A stretch of 64,000 nucleotides of DNA from Candidatus Solibacter sp. (GCA_013822245.1 PNKE01000030.1:44705-108704), one strand, 5' to 3'. Positions 28,117-36,846 are shown, numbered from the stretch's first letter. Notes: a model not told the origin generated them from the letters alone. Numbers and translations: made by a program.

Positions 28117-29022
28117 GTGACAACAAGGCGAAGGATCCTCATCTACCTCGGCGCCATGCTGGCGGGCTCGGCCGTGCTGTATTTTCTGCTGGTGGCGCCG
28201 CGCCGGGCGCGCGACCCCCAGCGGCTGCTCACCTGCTTTCCCGCGGGCGGCCACCCGGCTCTCTATATTGACGTCCAGACATTGCGCGAAGCCGGAGTCC
28301 TGGATCAACTGGCTGGCGCGGCCGGAGTCGAGGAGCCCGACTACAAGGCGTTTGTCGCCGCGACCGGCTTCAATTACCGGCAGGATCTGGACGCCGTGGC
28401 GGTCTATTTCACCCCCGAGGCGCGGCTCATCGTCGCCCGCGGACGCTTCCACCGCGCCAAACTCGCCAGTTACGCCCGGAGCGGCGGAGGCAGGTGCGTT
28501 GGCCAACTCTGCACCGTCGAGGGCAGCGCGCGCGACCGCCAGATCTCCTGGACGCCACTGGACAACGATCTGCTCGGCATCGCCGTCGCCCCGGACCCAC
28601 TGGCCGCGGCTCTGCTCGGCAAGGCGAGCAGGGCTTCCGAGCCGCTTCCGCCCGCCCCCGTCTGGCTCACCCTGCCGGGCGCCGCGCTCGAGGACCGCGA
28701 CGGTCTGCCCGCCGGATTCAGCGCCCTGCTGTCATCGCTCAGCGGCGCCAGCCGGGCCACGTTCGCCGTCAACGGCGCCGGGCACGGATTCGAGATCCGG
28801 CTGGTGGCGCCCTTCGACGACCGCCTCAGAGCCGAGGCCTCCGTCAAACGGCTGAGAGAGGCCACCGAATCGCTCAAGACGTTGCTGGCGAGAACCGGAA
28901 CCGCCGTGGAAAGCGGCAGCCTCGCCGAGTCGTTGACCCAGGGCGCCTTCATGGCCGACGGCACCCGTGTCCAGGGCAAATGGATGCTGGGACCGAAGGT
29001 GTTCACCGAAAGCGCCAGGTAA
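28117..29022 (+). CDS. Membrane-anchored protein of unknown function
   Basis: A 301-residue protein with an N-terminal membrane helix (ILIYLGAMLAGSAVLYFLLVA) and a large extracytoplasmic part. Segments such as HPALYIDVQTLREAGVLDQL, FNYRQDLDAVAVYF and RLIVARGRFHRAKLASYA resemble DUF3352-type proteins, but I cannot place it firmly. It starts with GTG at 28117. No catalytic motif was seen. It lies downstream of the radical SAM gene in the same direction, 79 nt away. Confidence 0.65.
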   Translation: MTTRRRILIYLGAMLAGSAVLYFLLVAPRRARDPQRLLTCFPAGGHPALYIDVQTLREAGVLDQLAGAAGVEEPDYKAFVAATGFNYRQDLDAVAVYFTPEARLIVARGRFHRAKLASYARSGGGRCVGQLCTVEGSARDRQISWTPLDNDLLGIAVAPDPLAAALLGKASRASEPLPPAPVWLTLPGAALEDRDGLPAGFSALLSSLSGASRATFAVNGAGHGFEIRLVAPFDDRLRAEASVKRLREATESLKTLLARTGTAVESGSLAESLTQGAFMADGTRVQGKWMLGPKVFTESAR

Positions 29023-29083
29023 TCTGGTCTCGCCGTTGCCGATTCCCTCAATTATGCCGCGCCTGGGCCGATAAGCCACTCAC

Positions 29084-29491
29084 ATGTGCTTCATGACATG
29101 GGAGCCAGCTTTCAGCGTCGGCGATGAGGAGCTGGACCGCCAGCACATGCGCCTGATCGGCCTGGTCAATAGCCTCCAGGACGCCAAGCTGGCCGGCGCC
29201 CCCAGGCCCGCGCTGGACAGAATCGCCTCCGACCTCTCCATGTACTCCCGTCTTCACTTCCGCAACGAAGAGAATCTGCTCAGGTTCCATTGCTACCCGG
29301 CAATCGACACCCACATCGAGGAACACGCCGTATTCACCACCCAAATGGATCACTTCATGGCGGATCTGAGGCGCGGACAGCAGGTGATCCCGGAATCGTT
29401 GCTTGGATTCATGAAGTCGTGGCTCGGCGCGCATCTCGCCGAAGCCGATGCCGGCTACGCCTTGTTTCTGACCTCCCGCCGCGCGGCCTGA
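29084..29491 (+). CDS. Bacteriohemerythrin
   Basis: A 135-residue single-domain O2-binding protein with a di-iron site. All seven expected ligands are visible: His21, His58, Glu62, His77, His81, His117 and Asp122, in the contexts DRQHMRL, LHFRNEENLL, DTHIEEHAVF and LGAHLAEAD. The N terminus WEPAFSVG is typical. Possible roles are oxygen storage or delivery, or sensing. Start ATG at 29084; an in-frame ATG three codons later is possible. Confidence 0.93.
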   Translation: MCFMTWEPAFSVGDEELDRQHMRLIGLVNSLQDAKLAGAPRPALDRIASDLSMYSRLHFRNEENLLRFHCYPAIDTHIEEHAVFTTQMDHFMADLRRGQQVIPESLLGFMKSWLGAHLAEADAGYALFLTSRRAA

Positions 29492-29539
29492 CTTACGGCT
29501 GGCTCCAGCGCGCGCCTCCATGCGGCCCATAATGGAGCC

Positions 29540-30172
29540 ATGGCAATCATCGATCGCAGGACGGTCCTGCTGGCCCTGGCCTCAGCCGCGGCGCACGGCC
29601 AGAACGGCGGTGACTGGATCCCGCTTTTTGACGGAAAAACCCTGGACGGCTGGAAGCAGACCGATTTCTCCGATCATGGCACGGTCCGCGTCGACGGCGG
29701 CTCGATCATTCTTGGCCGCGGATACCTGACCGGAATCACCTGGAAAGGCGACTTCCCCAAGTCCGGCTATGAGATCCGCTTCGATGCCGTGCGCATGGAC
29801 GGCTCCGACTTCTTTGCCGGCATCACCTTCCCCGTCGGCGGCTCCCATTGCACATGGATCAACGGCGGATGGGGCGGCACGATCGTCGGCCTGTCCAACC
29901 TCGACGGCTATGACGCATCGGAAAATGAAACCTCCACGCCCTACGATTTCGTGAAAGGCCGCTGGTACTCCTTCCGGCTGCTGGTGACCACGGAGTTCAT
30001 CCAGGCCTGGATCGACAACTCGATGGTCGTCAACGCCGATATCAGGGGCCGGCGTGTCGACCTGCGCTTCGGCGAAATCGATCTCAACAAACCGCTCGGC
30101 TTCGCGGCATACTCGACGGCCGCCGGCCTGAGGAAGATCGAGTACCGCCTGGTTCCCGCCGCCGGCAAGTAA
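29540..30172 (+). CDS. Secreted DUF1080 protein (3-keto-disaccharide hydrolase-like domain)
   Basis: A 210-residue exported protein with a concanavalin-like DUF1080 fold. A signal sequence with an Arg pair (IDRRTVLLALASAAAHGQ) is followed by WIPLFDGKTLDGWKQ, the family's N-terminal signature, then FEIR-like strands (YEIRFDAVRMDGSDFFAGITF) and a C-terminal strand (GLRKIEYRLVP). Characterised relatives cleave 3-keto-glycosides. The next gene, 87 nt downstream, is a Tat-exported Gfo/Idh/MocA oxidoreductase that could supply the 3-keto sugar, so the two probably work together. Confidence 0.82.
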   Translation: MAIIDRRTVLLALASAAAHGQNGGDWIPLFDGKTLDGWKQTDFSDHGTVRVDGGSIILGRGYLTGITWKGDFPKSGYEIRFDAVRMDGSDFFAGITFPVGGSHCTWINGGWGGTIVGLSNLDGYDASENETSTPYDFVKGRWYSFRLLVTTEFIQAWIDNSMVVNADIRGRRVDLRFGEIDLNKPLGFAAYSTAAGLRKIEYRLVPAAGK

Positions 30173-30258
30173 CCCCCGAAGCACCCGGCGACGCCTCACG
30201 CTGTATAATGCCGACAGCGTTGGCTCGATCGGCCACATGTACTGATAAGGAGACACAT

Positions 30259-31557
30259 ATGAATCGGCGCTATTTTCTGATGGGTTCAGCCGCCGCAACC
30301 GCTACCCGAGTAGTGCAAGCCAGGCAGAGCCCGAATGACACCGTGCGAGTGGCCGTGGTCGGATGCGGGGGCCGCGGCAACAGCCACATGGGCGCTTGGA
30401 CCAACATGCCCAACGTGCAACTGGCCGCCCTGGTCGATGTGGATGATTCGCATTCAGAGCGCTTCATCGGTTCGCTCCAGAAACGCGGCAAGCAGCCGGT
30501 CCCGGCCTTCCGCGATATCCGCAAGGTGCTCGACGACAAAAACATCGACGCCGTGTCCATTGCCAGCCCGAACCACTGGCATGCGCTTCAGACCATCTGG
30601 GCCTGCCAGGCCGGCAAGGACGTCTATGTCGAGAAGCCGGCGACGCACAACGTCTTCGAGTCCCGCCAGATCGTCGCCGCCGCGCGCAAATACAACCGGA
30701 TAGTCCAGATGGGCAGCCAGAGCCGCTCATCCGCCGCATTGCAGGAAGCCGTCCAGCGCCTGAAGTCCGGCGAATTCGGCGAGATCTATCACGCCCGCGC
30801 GCTTTGCTTCAAGGCCCGCAACACGATCGGCAGGACGCCGCCGTCGCCCGTGCCGCCGGGCGTCGATTACGACATGTGGTGCGGACCGGCGCCGGTGCGT
30901 CCGTTCACCAAGAACCGCTTCCACTACAACTGGCACTGGTTCTGGGATACCGGCAACGGCGACCTCGGCAACCAGGGCATCCATGAAGTCGATATCGCCT
31001 ATTGGGGCTCGGGCTGGAAGCATCCCACCAAGGTCACCGCCGCCGGCGGTAAATATATGTTCGACGACGACCAGGAGACGCCCAACACCATCCTGGCCTC
31101 GCTGGAATTCGTCGTCGACGGCAAGCCCAAGCTGATGACCTTCGACACCCGCCACTGGTACAGCAACCATGAAGCCGGTATCGGCGGCGAGAAGGCCGGC
31201 AACACCATCGGCAACATCTTCTACGGCTCGAAGGGCTACCTGGTCATCGACGGTTACAACAAGTACTACAGCTTCATGGACCGCGACGGCAAACCCGGCC
31301 CGGCCAACAACTCCCGCGACAACCACTTCGAGAACTTCATCAGCGGCGTCCGCAGCCGCAAGCGCGAAGACCTCACCGCCGAGATCGAGCAGGGCGCATG
31401 GAGCTGCGTGCTCATGCACCTGGCCAACGTCAGCTACCGCGTCGGCCGCACGCTGCACTGGGACGAAAAGACCTGGTCAGTGAAGAACGACGCCGAAGCC
31501 AACAAGCTGTTGACCAGGGAATACCGCGGCCAGTACGTTGTTCCGAAGAACGTCTAA
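30259..31557 (+). CDS. Tat-exported Gfo/Idh/MocA family oxidoreductase
   Basis: A 432-residue NAD(P)-dependent sugar oxidoreductase. The N terminus MNRRYFLMGSAAATATRV is a Tat signal, so the enzyme is folded with its cofactor before export. Rossmann motif VAVVGCGGRGNSH, then EKPATHN (catalytic Lys of the EKP motif) and a C-terminal alpha/beta domain with WHWFWDTGNGDLGNQGIHEVD. ATG at 30259 has a good AAGGAGA site ahead. Likely oxidises a sugar hydroxyl, perhaps C3 of a glycoside, in step with the DUF1080 protein upstream. Confidence 0.9.
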   Translation: MNRRYFLMGSAAATATRVVQARQSPNDTVRVAVVGCGGRGNSHMGAWTNMPNVQLAALVDVDDSHSERFIGSLQKRGKQPVPAFRDIRKVLDDKNIDAVSIASPNHWHALQTIWACQAGKDVYVEKPATHNVFESRQIVAAARKYNRIVQMGSQSRSSAALQEAVQRLKSGEFGEIYHARALCFKARNTIGRTPPSPVPPGVDYDMWCGPAPVRPFTKNRFHYNWHWFWDTGNGDLGNQGIHEVDIAYWGSGWKHPTKVTAAGGKYMFDDDQETPNTILASLEFVVDGKPKLMTFDTRHWYSNHEAGIGGEKAGNTIGNIFYGSKGYLVIDGYNKYYSFMDRDGKPGPANNSRDNHFENFISGVRSRKREDLTAEIEQGAWSCVLMHLANVSYRVGRTLHWDEKTWSVKNDAEANKLLTREYRGQYVVPKNV

Positions 31558-31589
31558 GCCGCCGGCTCGACTGATTCAAAACTCCTCCA

Positions 31590-31622
31590 CGGGGTGTCCC
31601 GCGCTTCTCGCGGGACGCCCCG
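31590..31622. terminator. Strong hairpin between convergent genes
   Basis: A 14-bp stem, CGGGGTGTCCCGCG (31590-31603) against CGCGGGACGCCCCG (31609-31622), with one G-T pair and a 5-nt loop. It lies between the convergent oxidoreductase and DegT genes. The T-tract is weak, so it may work by RNA stability or in both directions. Confidence 0.6.
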
Positions 31623-31644
31623 TTCCCGCTTCACCCCGGCCGCG

Positions 31645-32958
31645 TCAAATCTTCAGCAACTGTGCCGCATTGGCCTGCACCTTGCGCACCGCCGCCGCGA
31701 TATCCTCCATGTCCGAGCGTGACGCCAGCAGCGTGCTCTGCCCCATCCACATGCCCTCGCGGCACAGCCGGTCGTTGGCCGGGCACTGGTTGCGCCCGCG
31801 CCAGCGTTCGAGCTCCTGTTGCGTATAGATCGCGCGAAACGGGCGCGAATTGAGCGTGTTTTCAAGGAACCGGTCGCGGTTCAGCGGCCCGTAGCCCGCC
31901 GAAATCGGCGCCCCCTCGGCCCGCACGGCGCGCAGAAACCGGTCGCGCGTCAGCCCGCTGAACGCCTTGGCGTCATAGCGGAGCATATACAGGTGGTAGG
32001 CGTTGCGCGTGCAGCCCGCATGCATCCGCATGGGCGCGATGCCGGGGATGTCTTCGAGCAGCGAGGTCAACGCGGCGGCGTTCTCTTCGCGCCGCCGGGC
32101 CTGTTCGTCCAGCCGTTTGAGCTGATTCAGCAGGATCGCGGCCTGGAACTCGGCCAGCCGCAGGTTGATGCCGTTCGTACCCGCCGCATCATGCGGACCC
32201 TCGTCCGGCGCACGGTAATGCGAATGGAATCCATAGGCCCGCCGGTAGAGCTTTTCGTCCATGGTGACCGCCGCGCCGGCCTCGCCGCCGGGCAGGTTCT
32301 TGAACTTCTGGAAGCTGAAGCAGCCCAGGTGGCCGACGGTGGCCGCCTTGCGCCCGCGCCATTCCGACAGATGCGCCTGGCAGGCGTCCTCGACCACGGC
32401 GATGCCGCGGCGCTTCGAGATGTCCATGATGCGGTCCATGTCGGCGACATAGCCGCCGAGGTGGACGGGCATGATGCAGCGCGTTTGGGGGGTGATGAGG
32501 GCTTCGATCTTGGCGGCGTCGATGAGACCGGTTTCGGGGTCGGAGTCGGCAAAGACGGGCAGCGCGTAGTGCGCCAGAATCGAGTTGATCGTGGCGATGA
32601 ACGTGTAGGGACCGACGATCACTTCGTCCTTCGGGCCTACATCGACGGCATGCAGCGAGGCCATCAGCGCGCCCGTGCCATTCGCGGTGGCGACGCAGTG
32701 CGCGCCGCCCATCCGCGCCGACCACGCCTTTTCAAACTCGCGAACGAACCGGCCCTCCTTGCGCCACCACTTGCAGGCGCGCAGGGCTTCCAACAGATCC
32801 GCTTCATCGGCGGGCGTGGTCTGAGGCCAGGACGGCCAGGCTTTGCTTGCACGCACCGGCGGGCCGCCGAGCAGGGCGGGTCTCGAGTCGGCGGCCCGTC
32901 CCGGCGGCTGTGACAATGCGAGCGCGGGACCCGCTCCAAGGAAGAATCGGCGATGCAT
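31645..32958 (-). CDS. DegT/DnrJ/EryC1/StrS aminotransferase with Tat-like signal
   Basis: A 437-residue PLP-dependent aminotransferase of the sugar-aminotransferase type. The fold signatures are ANGTGALMASLHAVDVGPKDEVIVGPYTFIAT in pieces, VVEDACQAH (Asp for the PLP nitrogen), and SFQKFKNLPGGEAG, where the Lys of FKN aligns with the Schiff-base Lys. The catalytic core looks intact. Unusually it begins MHRRFFLGAGPALALSQPPG, a Tat-like leader; such enzymes are normally cytoplasmic. Downstream neighbours are Tat-exported too, so export of a PLP enzyme is plausible here. Confidence 0.85.
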   Translation of the reverse strand: MHRRFFLGAGPALALSQPPGRAADSRPALLGGPPVRASKAWPSWPQTTPADEADLLEALRACKWWRKEGRFVREFEKAWSARMGGAHCVATANGTGALMASLHAVDVGPKDEVIVGPYTFIATINSILAHYALPVFADSDPETGLIDAAKIEALITPQTRCIMPVHLGGYVADMDRIMDISKRRGIAVVEDACQAHLSEWRGRKAATVGHLGCFSFQKFKNLPGGEAGAAVTMDEKLYRRAYGFHSHYRAPDEGPHDAAGTNGINLRLAEFQAAILLNQLKRLDEQARRREENAAALTSLLEDIPGIAPMRMHAGCTRNAYHLYMLRYDAKAFSGLTRDRFLRAVRAEGAPISAGYGPLNRDRFLENTLNSRPFRAIYTQQELERWRGRNQCPANDRLCREGMWMGQSTLLASRSDMEDIAAAVRKVQANAAQLLKI

Positions 32959-33112
32959 ACAGGGCGCCTCCAGTTCGTTTCGCTGCTGCCTGAACTATAC
33001 ACCAACGCGCGCGAACCAGACCCCCCTGAAGCAATCACCGTCAATCGGTCGCTTCCGCGGTACAATCTAAACCAAATAGTCCAATTTCAGAAACCGAGGG
33101 GACCATCCACCA

Positions 33113-34219
33113 ATGAACAGTGACAGGCGGGAGTTCTTCCAGCGCGCGCTGGCTGCCGGCGCGCTTTATGGCAGCGCCCAGATGAAGGCGGCGCAGGCGG
33201 CCTCGCTGGGCATTCCGGGCCCCTGGCCGGGCCGCGTGGTCCAGGTCCACGACCCATCGAGCGTGGCTCAGTTCAAGCCCAACCGCGAGGCCATCCGGCG
33301 GATGCTGGCCAAGGGCATGATGGAGTTGACCGGCGCGCCCGACTCGCCCAGCGCCTGGCGGGCCATCTTCGATTCCGCCGACGTCGTCGGCCTCAAACTG
33401 AATCCCGTCGGCCGCCCGCACGTGATTTCGTCGCCCGAAATGGTCCAGGAGATCATCGCGGGCCTGGAATCGGCCGGCGTCAAACGCACCAACATCATCG
33501 CCTACGACCGTTACAAGCGCGAGTTCCTCCAGGCCGGCTTCGACAAGTGGCTGCCCGAGGGCGTCCGTTGGACCTACGGCACGGACCAGCCCCATCCTCT
33601 GCAACTCGACATGGATATGTACGACGCCAAGGAGTATGTCGAACTGCCGCTCGTCCTGCCCCGCGCCGATGCCGCAAACCCCCACCACCGCCGCAGCTAC
33701 CTGGCCAAATTCATCACCCAGGACGTCACCAAGATGGTGAATCTCGCCCTGCTCAAACACCATCAATCCGCCGGCGTCACCGTGGCCTTGAAAAACCTCT
33801 CGCACGGCCTGGTGAACAACGTCAGCCGCAGCCATTCGACGCCGACCCTGAACACCTGCGGCACCTTCATCCCGTCAATCGTCGACCATCCGATCATCCG
33901 CAAAAAGTCGGTCATCAACATCCTCGACGGCCTCGTCGGCGGCTACCACGGCGGCCCCGGCGGCAAGATCGGCAAGTACATGTGGGAACACAAAACCATG
34001 TACTTCTCCACTGACCCCGTCGCCATGGACAAGATCGCCTGGAAGGCCATCGACGCCCAACGCGCCGCGTCCGGCATGAAGACCATCGCCGAGGGCAAGC
34101 CCGACCCGGATTCCACCTTCCTGAACATGCAGGTCGAGCACATCGAGATCGCCGGCGCGCTCGGCCTTGGCGTCTACCAGGACCAGAAGATCGACCTGCG
34201 CAAGTTCGACCTCGCCTAG
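33113..34219 (+). CDS. Tat-exported DUF362 domain protein
   Basis: A 368-residue protein. The N terminus SDRREFFQRALAAGALYG is a Tat signal. The DUF362 core has DVVGLKLNPVGRPHVISSPE, KMVNLALLKHHQSAGVTVALKNLSHG and NILDGLVGGYHGGPGGK, with FSTDPVAMDKIAWKAIDAQR near the C terminus. No ferredoxin-like cysteine motif is present. The biochemical role of DUF362 is not settled. A GAGGGG site precedes the ATG. Confidence 0.85.
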   Translation: MNSDRREFFQRALAAGALYGSAQMKAAQAASLGIPGPWPGRVVQVHDPSSVAQFKPNREAIRRMLAKGMMELTGAPDSPSAWRAIFDSADVVGLKLNPVGRPHVISSPEMVQEIIAGLESAGVKRTNIIAYDRYKREFLQAGFDKWLPEGVRWTYGTDQPHPLQLDMDMYDAKEYVELPLVLPRADAANPHHRRSYLAKFITQDVTKMVNLALLKHHQSAGVTVALKNLSHGLVNNVSRSHSTPTLNTCGTFIPSIVDHPIIRKKSVINILDGLVGGYHGGPGGKIGKYMWEHKTMYFSTDPVAMDKIAWKAIDAQRAASGMKTIAEGKPDPDSTFLNMQVEHIEIAGALGLGVYQDQKIDLRKFDLA

Positions 34220-34557
34220 CCGCCTGCCGGAGATTGGCTCCTCCGCGCGCCGATTTCTTCCGTGGTGAGCACGTGTTCCGTCACCTGGATGTCGTCAAGC
34301 ATGCGGCCACGGCTCGCTGCCGTGGCTTTCAGCAGCGGAGGAGGCGGGTTTTCGCGCCCGCTGGGCCGCAAAGGCGCTTTCCAAGCGATTGCCGGCGCCC
34401 AACCGGAGCGAAACAGCTTGAGCAGGTTGTGCGTCAGACAGATCGATTTCCATTCGGCACGGACCGTGTCCATACCGCGAAAACTGAACCGCCGAAAACC
34501 GCGCAGCCCCAGGCCCCAGGCCCTCCCAATTTCGTGAGCTTGACAATCAGCGTACAT
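34216..34557 (-). pseudogene. C-terminal remnant of an IS1182-type transposase
   Basis: The frame carries LGLRGFRRFSFRGMDTVRAEW followed by KSICLTHNLLKLFRSGW, which is the conserved end of IS1182-family DDE transposases (family pattern: GLRGFRRFLLRG...W.L....HNLLKL). Everything upstream of this point, including the catalytic DDE core, is missing. The tail beyond residue 70 is not obviously part of the family. No terminal inverted repeats were found. Confidence 0.7.
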
Positions 34558-34679
34558 TAACCCAAAATGGTTAAGGCAGAACTTGAGAGTTCAACCGCGG
34601 TTCGCCCAGCTAAGTACGGCGGACCGTCCCCACCTCTTAGGCATAACGGTTAGGCACACCGGACAACCGAGGAGGTTGA

Positions 34680-34919
34680 ATGCTCGATCCCCACCAAAAG
34701 CAGACAGGAACGCGGTACACGGCGATTGCCGCATTGGTGATCGCCGCGGCGGTATTCAGTCCGGCGGTCCTGGCATTGACTCGTCCGTCTGGACAAGCTC
34801 CAATCGCGTTGGCGATCGCCTTCAGCGCGACGTGCCTGGCCGTGGCCTGGCTCGACTGGAGCAAGTACGCGCGGCTGACGATCCCTTCGATCGCGACAGC
34901 GCCATCCAGAGTGGAATAG
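34680..34919 (+). CDS. Small membrane protein of unknown function
   Basis: A 79-residue protein with two hydrophobic helices (YTAIAALVIAAAVFSPAVLAL and APIALAIAFSATCLAVAWL). GAGGAGG at 34669-34675 sits just ahead of the ATG, which supports translation. A possible promoter, TTGACA at 34540-34545 with CAAAAT 17 nt downstream, precedes it. No family is recognised. It lies among mobile-element debris and may be a recent or lineage-specific gene. Confidence 0.55.
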   Translation: MLDPHQKQTGTRYTAIAALVIAAAVFSPAVLALTRPSGQAPIALAIAFSATCLAVAWLDWSKYARLTIPSIATAPSRVE

Positions 34920-35000
34920 GGACGTGATGTCGATGAAGACAGCCCTCGACGCGCGACCGGCCGGCAGCGGTCCGGCCAGCCAGCGCCGGCAAAGGCGCAG

Positions 35001-35375
35001 GTGGTAGCGGACATGCTTGTGGAGCGGCAGAAGATGCAGTTTGTTCTCGATGGCTTCAGTGAAGCCGGGGGATTCCGCGTCTTCACGTTCGAACGCGTCG
35101 CGGCAGACCGCAGCCGGACGCTGTTCACCGTCAAGACCGATGTCGCGATGACCCAGCGGTACGGCATCCGGTTGCAGGAACTGCCGCTGCTGTGTCGAGC
35201 CATCCTGGAGCAACATCACGAGGACGACACCAGCCGCGCGTTCACTTACACAGAGGAAGACATGTGCCGCCATGCGAATCGCGCCACGGCAAAGGCGGAA
35301 GAGGCGAAACAGAAAAGAGACCGCCGGCCGCCACCTGTGAAGGCCGCGCCCGCGTGGCGGTTCCCTTCACGTTAA
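35001..35375 (+). CDS. Hypothetical protein (124 aa)
   Basis: A soluble protein of 124 residues that I cannot assign. The middle part (MQFVLDGFSEAGGFRVFTFERVAADRSRTLFTVKTD in pieces, then RYGIRLQELPLLCRAILEQ) looks like one compact alpha/beta domain; the C terminus is basic and rich in Lys, Arg and Pro, as in some nucleic-acid-binding tails. GTG at 35001 with AAAGG five nt ahead is preferred; ATG at 35013 is the alternative. Confidence 0.6.
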   Translation: MVADMLVERQKMQFVLDGFSEAGGFRVFTFERVAADRSRTLFTVKTDVAMTQRYGIRLQELPLLCRAILEQHHEDDTSRAFTYTEEDMCRHANRATAKAEEAKQKRDRRPPPVKAAPAWRFPSR

Positions 35376-35696
35376 GCGGCGCGGGCGGAAACGGCAACAG
35401 GCGGCAGCATCCGGAAATGTCAGACGGCAGAAACCAGAGGATGGATGAATTGCGCGTGGCCGCTCAATGCGGCCGCCGGGCCGGACGAGAGCCGGCTGCG
35501 AGCCGCCGCATCATGGCGGCCCCGGCTCACCCGCGCACCGGCGCGTCCCGCGCGGGAACCCACGATTTATGGACAGGCCAGCGGGCGACCGCGTCTTCGG
35601 ACGGCGGCGTTCGCAATATTTTCGGCTGTCCCGCGGCAAAAGCTCACCGGAGCCGCGCAGCGGACGGCAATCCACAACTTCAAGGATAGGATTCAA
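35376..35696 (+). other. Leader region ahead of the RRM gene
   Basis: A 321-nt stretch without a recognisable gene. The RRM reading frame stays open back to about 35445, but the upstream translation is Arg/Ala/Pro rich and unlike the family. It may be a long 5' untranslated leader, as is common for RNA-binding and cold-shock proteins that control their own mRNA. Confidence 0.4.
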
Positions 35697-35990
35697 ATGG
35701 TTAACATTTTCGTTGGCAATCTCAGCTTTCAGACGACTCAGGACGAGTTGCAGGGAGCTTTCGCGGCATACGGCGCGGTCGAGCGCGTCAGTATCGTAAC
35801 GGACCGGGACAGCGGGCAGCCGCGCGGCTTCGGGTTCGTGGAAATGTCGGAGCGCAGCGCGGCCGAGGCCGCGATCTCGCAACTGAACGGCAAGGATATG
35901 AACGGGCGCGCGTTGAACGTCAACGAAGCCCGTCCGAAGACCCAGGGCGGCGGTGGAGACAGAGGCGGCCGCGGCGGTTCGCGCTGGTAG
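35697..35990 (+). CDS. RRM-domain RNA-binding protein
   Basis: A 97-residue bacterial glycine-rich RNA-binding protein. RNP2 is IFVGNLS (4-10) and RNP1 is RGFGFVEM (43-50), giving the aromatic residues that stack on RNA bases. A short Gly/Arg tail (QGGGGDRGGRGGSRW) follows. The ATG at 35697 is fixed by the conserved start MVNIFVGNL and a preceding AAGGATAGGA. Relatives are often induced by cold or other stress. A strong terminator ends the transcript 35 nt after the stop. Confidence 0.93.
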   Translation: MVNIFVGNLSFQTTQDELQGAFAAYGAVERVSIVTDRDSGQPRGFGFVEMSERSAAEAAISQLNGKDMNGRALNVNEARPKTQGGGGDRGGRGGSRW

Positions 35991-36024
35991 TCGCCGGGAT
36001 CTCCTGAGTCTCATCAGTTCGTGA

Positions 36025-36062
36025 ATAGGGTGCGTTCCAGATGGAGCGCGCCCTATTTTTGT
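36025..36062 (+). terminator. Rho-independent terminator of the RRM gene
   Basis: A 14-bp stem, ATAGGGTGCGTTCC (36025-36038) against GGAGCGCGCCCTAT (36043-36056), with two G-T pairs and a 4-nt loop, followed by TTTTTG. Confidence 0.9.
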
Positions 36063-36846
36063 TTACCCGGCGAGGCGGGAGCCGATCTGGTGGTCCGCGC
36101 CACGTGGGCGAAAGGAATGGTCCGTGGACAGACCATCGGGACGAGCCGCCGGGAGGCATGTCCTGCTGCGCGGTCGACGGCCGGGCGGGAAGGCTCGAAG
36201 CTGTGGCGGGTCCCTGAAAGGTTCCCGAATGGAGCGTCATGGATGTCCCGGAAACAGGCGGCTCGATCGGAAATGGAGTGAGCGCGAGACCTGGGCGCGG
36301 GCAGGTTGGAGTTGAGCCTGACAACGTGATCCGCGACTGCATCGAGGGTCCGTTTCGAGCGCCTGAATCGATGAACAAGCCCAAGGCCACTTGGGTAGTG
36401 ATTTGTTTTCCGCAGTTGGGCGGCGCGGGGGCCGGCGAAGGGGGTGTGTTCGCCCGGGTACAACACCTGGCGCCGCGCTACTTAACCAGATTACAAAGGC
36501 CGGCTTTCCACCCCCGTGAAGTACCGGTGTTGCTTGCCGTCCTTGATCCGCGTATTGCTGCGCGGAAACATGCTCAGTTGGAGAATGCCAGAGTCTTGCC
36601 GGCCTGGATAGAGGGCAGGTCTCCACTACAAGCGCTCGTGAAAATGTTTTGGTCACAGCGAAGGACTTACCTCTGCTGTCAGCCCGAATTTAGCGTGGAA
36701 CTCACCACAACTGCGAAGGTTGAGTTAGCGTTGGGAAGGGGTTCAAGCAAGAACGGGGCAACAGGGACAGCCGGGACTGGATATCCGGTTTGCTTCGCCC
36801 AGGCGGCATCGCGAGAGCAGGAATGGGCGTTGGCTGGAAATTATCC
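36063..36846. other. Region of decayed mobile DNA, no intact gene
   Basis: About 780 nt between the RRM terminator and the promoter of the secreted-protein gene. Several open frames cross it but their translations match nothing, apart from a transposase fragment at 36449-36571 on the minus strand. Confidence 0.5.
36449..36571 (-). pseudogene. N-terminal remnant of an IS1634/IS4-like transposase
   Basis: From ATG 36571 the minus strand reads MFPRSNTRIKDGKQHRYF then TGVESRPL, a stop, SG, a stop, and VARRQVLYPGE in the same frame. The family begins M(F/H)xR...RKDGKxHxYWSLVENxR...QRxVLYLGE, so the match spans both in-frame stops. The rest of the transposase is gone. Confidence 0.6.

Noticed and set aside
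36053..36466. Minus-strand frame continuing the IS1634-like fragment
   Set aside because: After VLYPGE the translation no longer resembles a transposase, and it runs through the RRM terminator.
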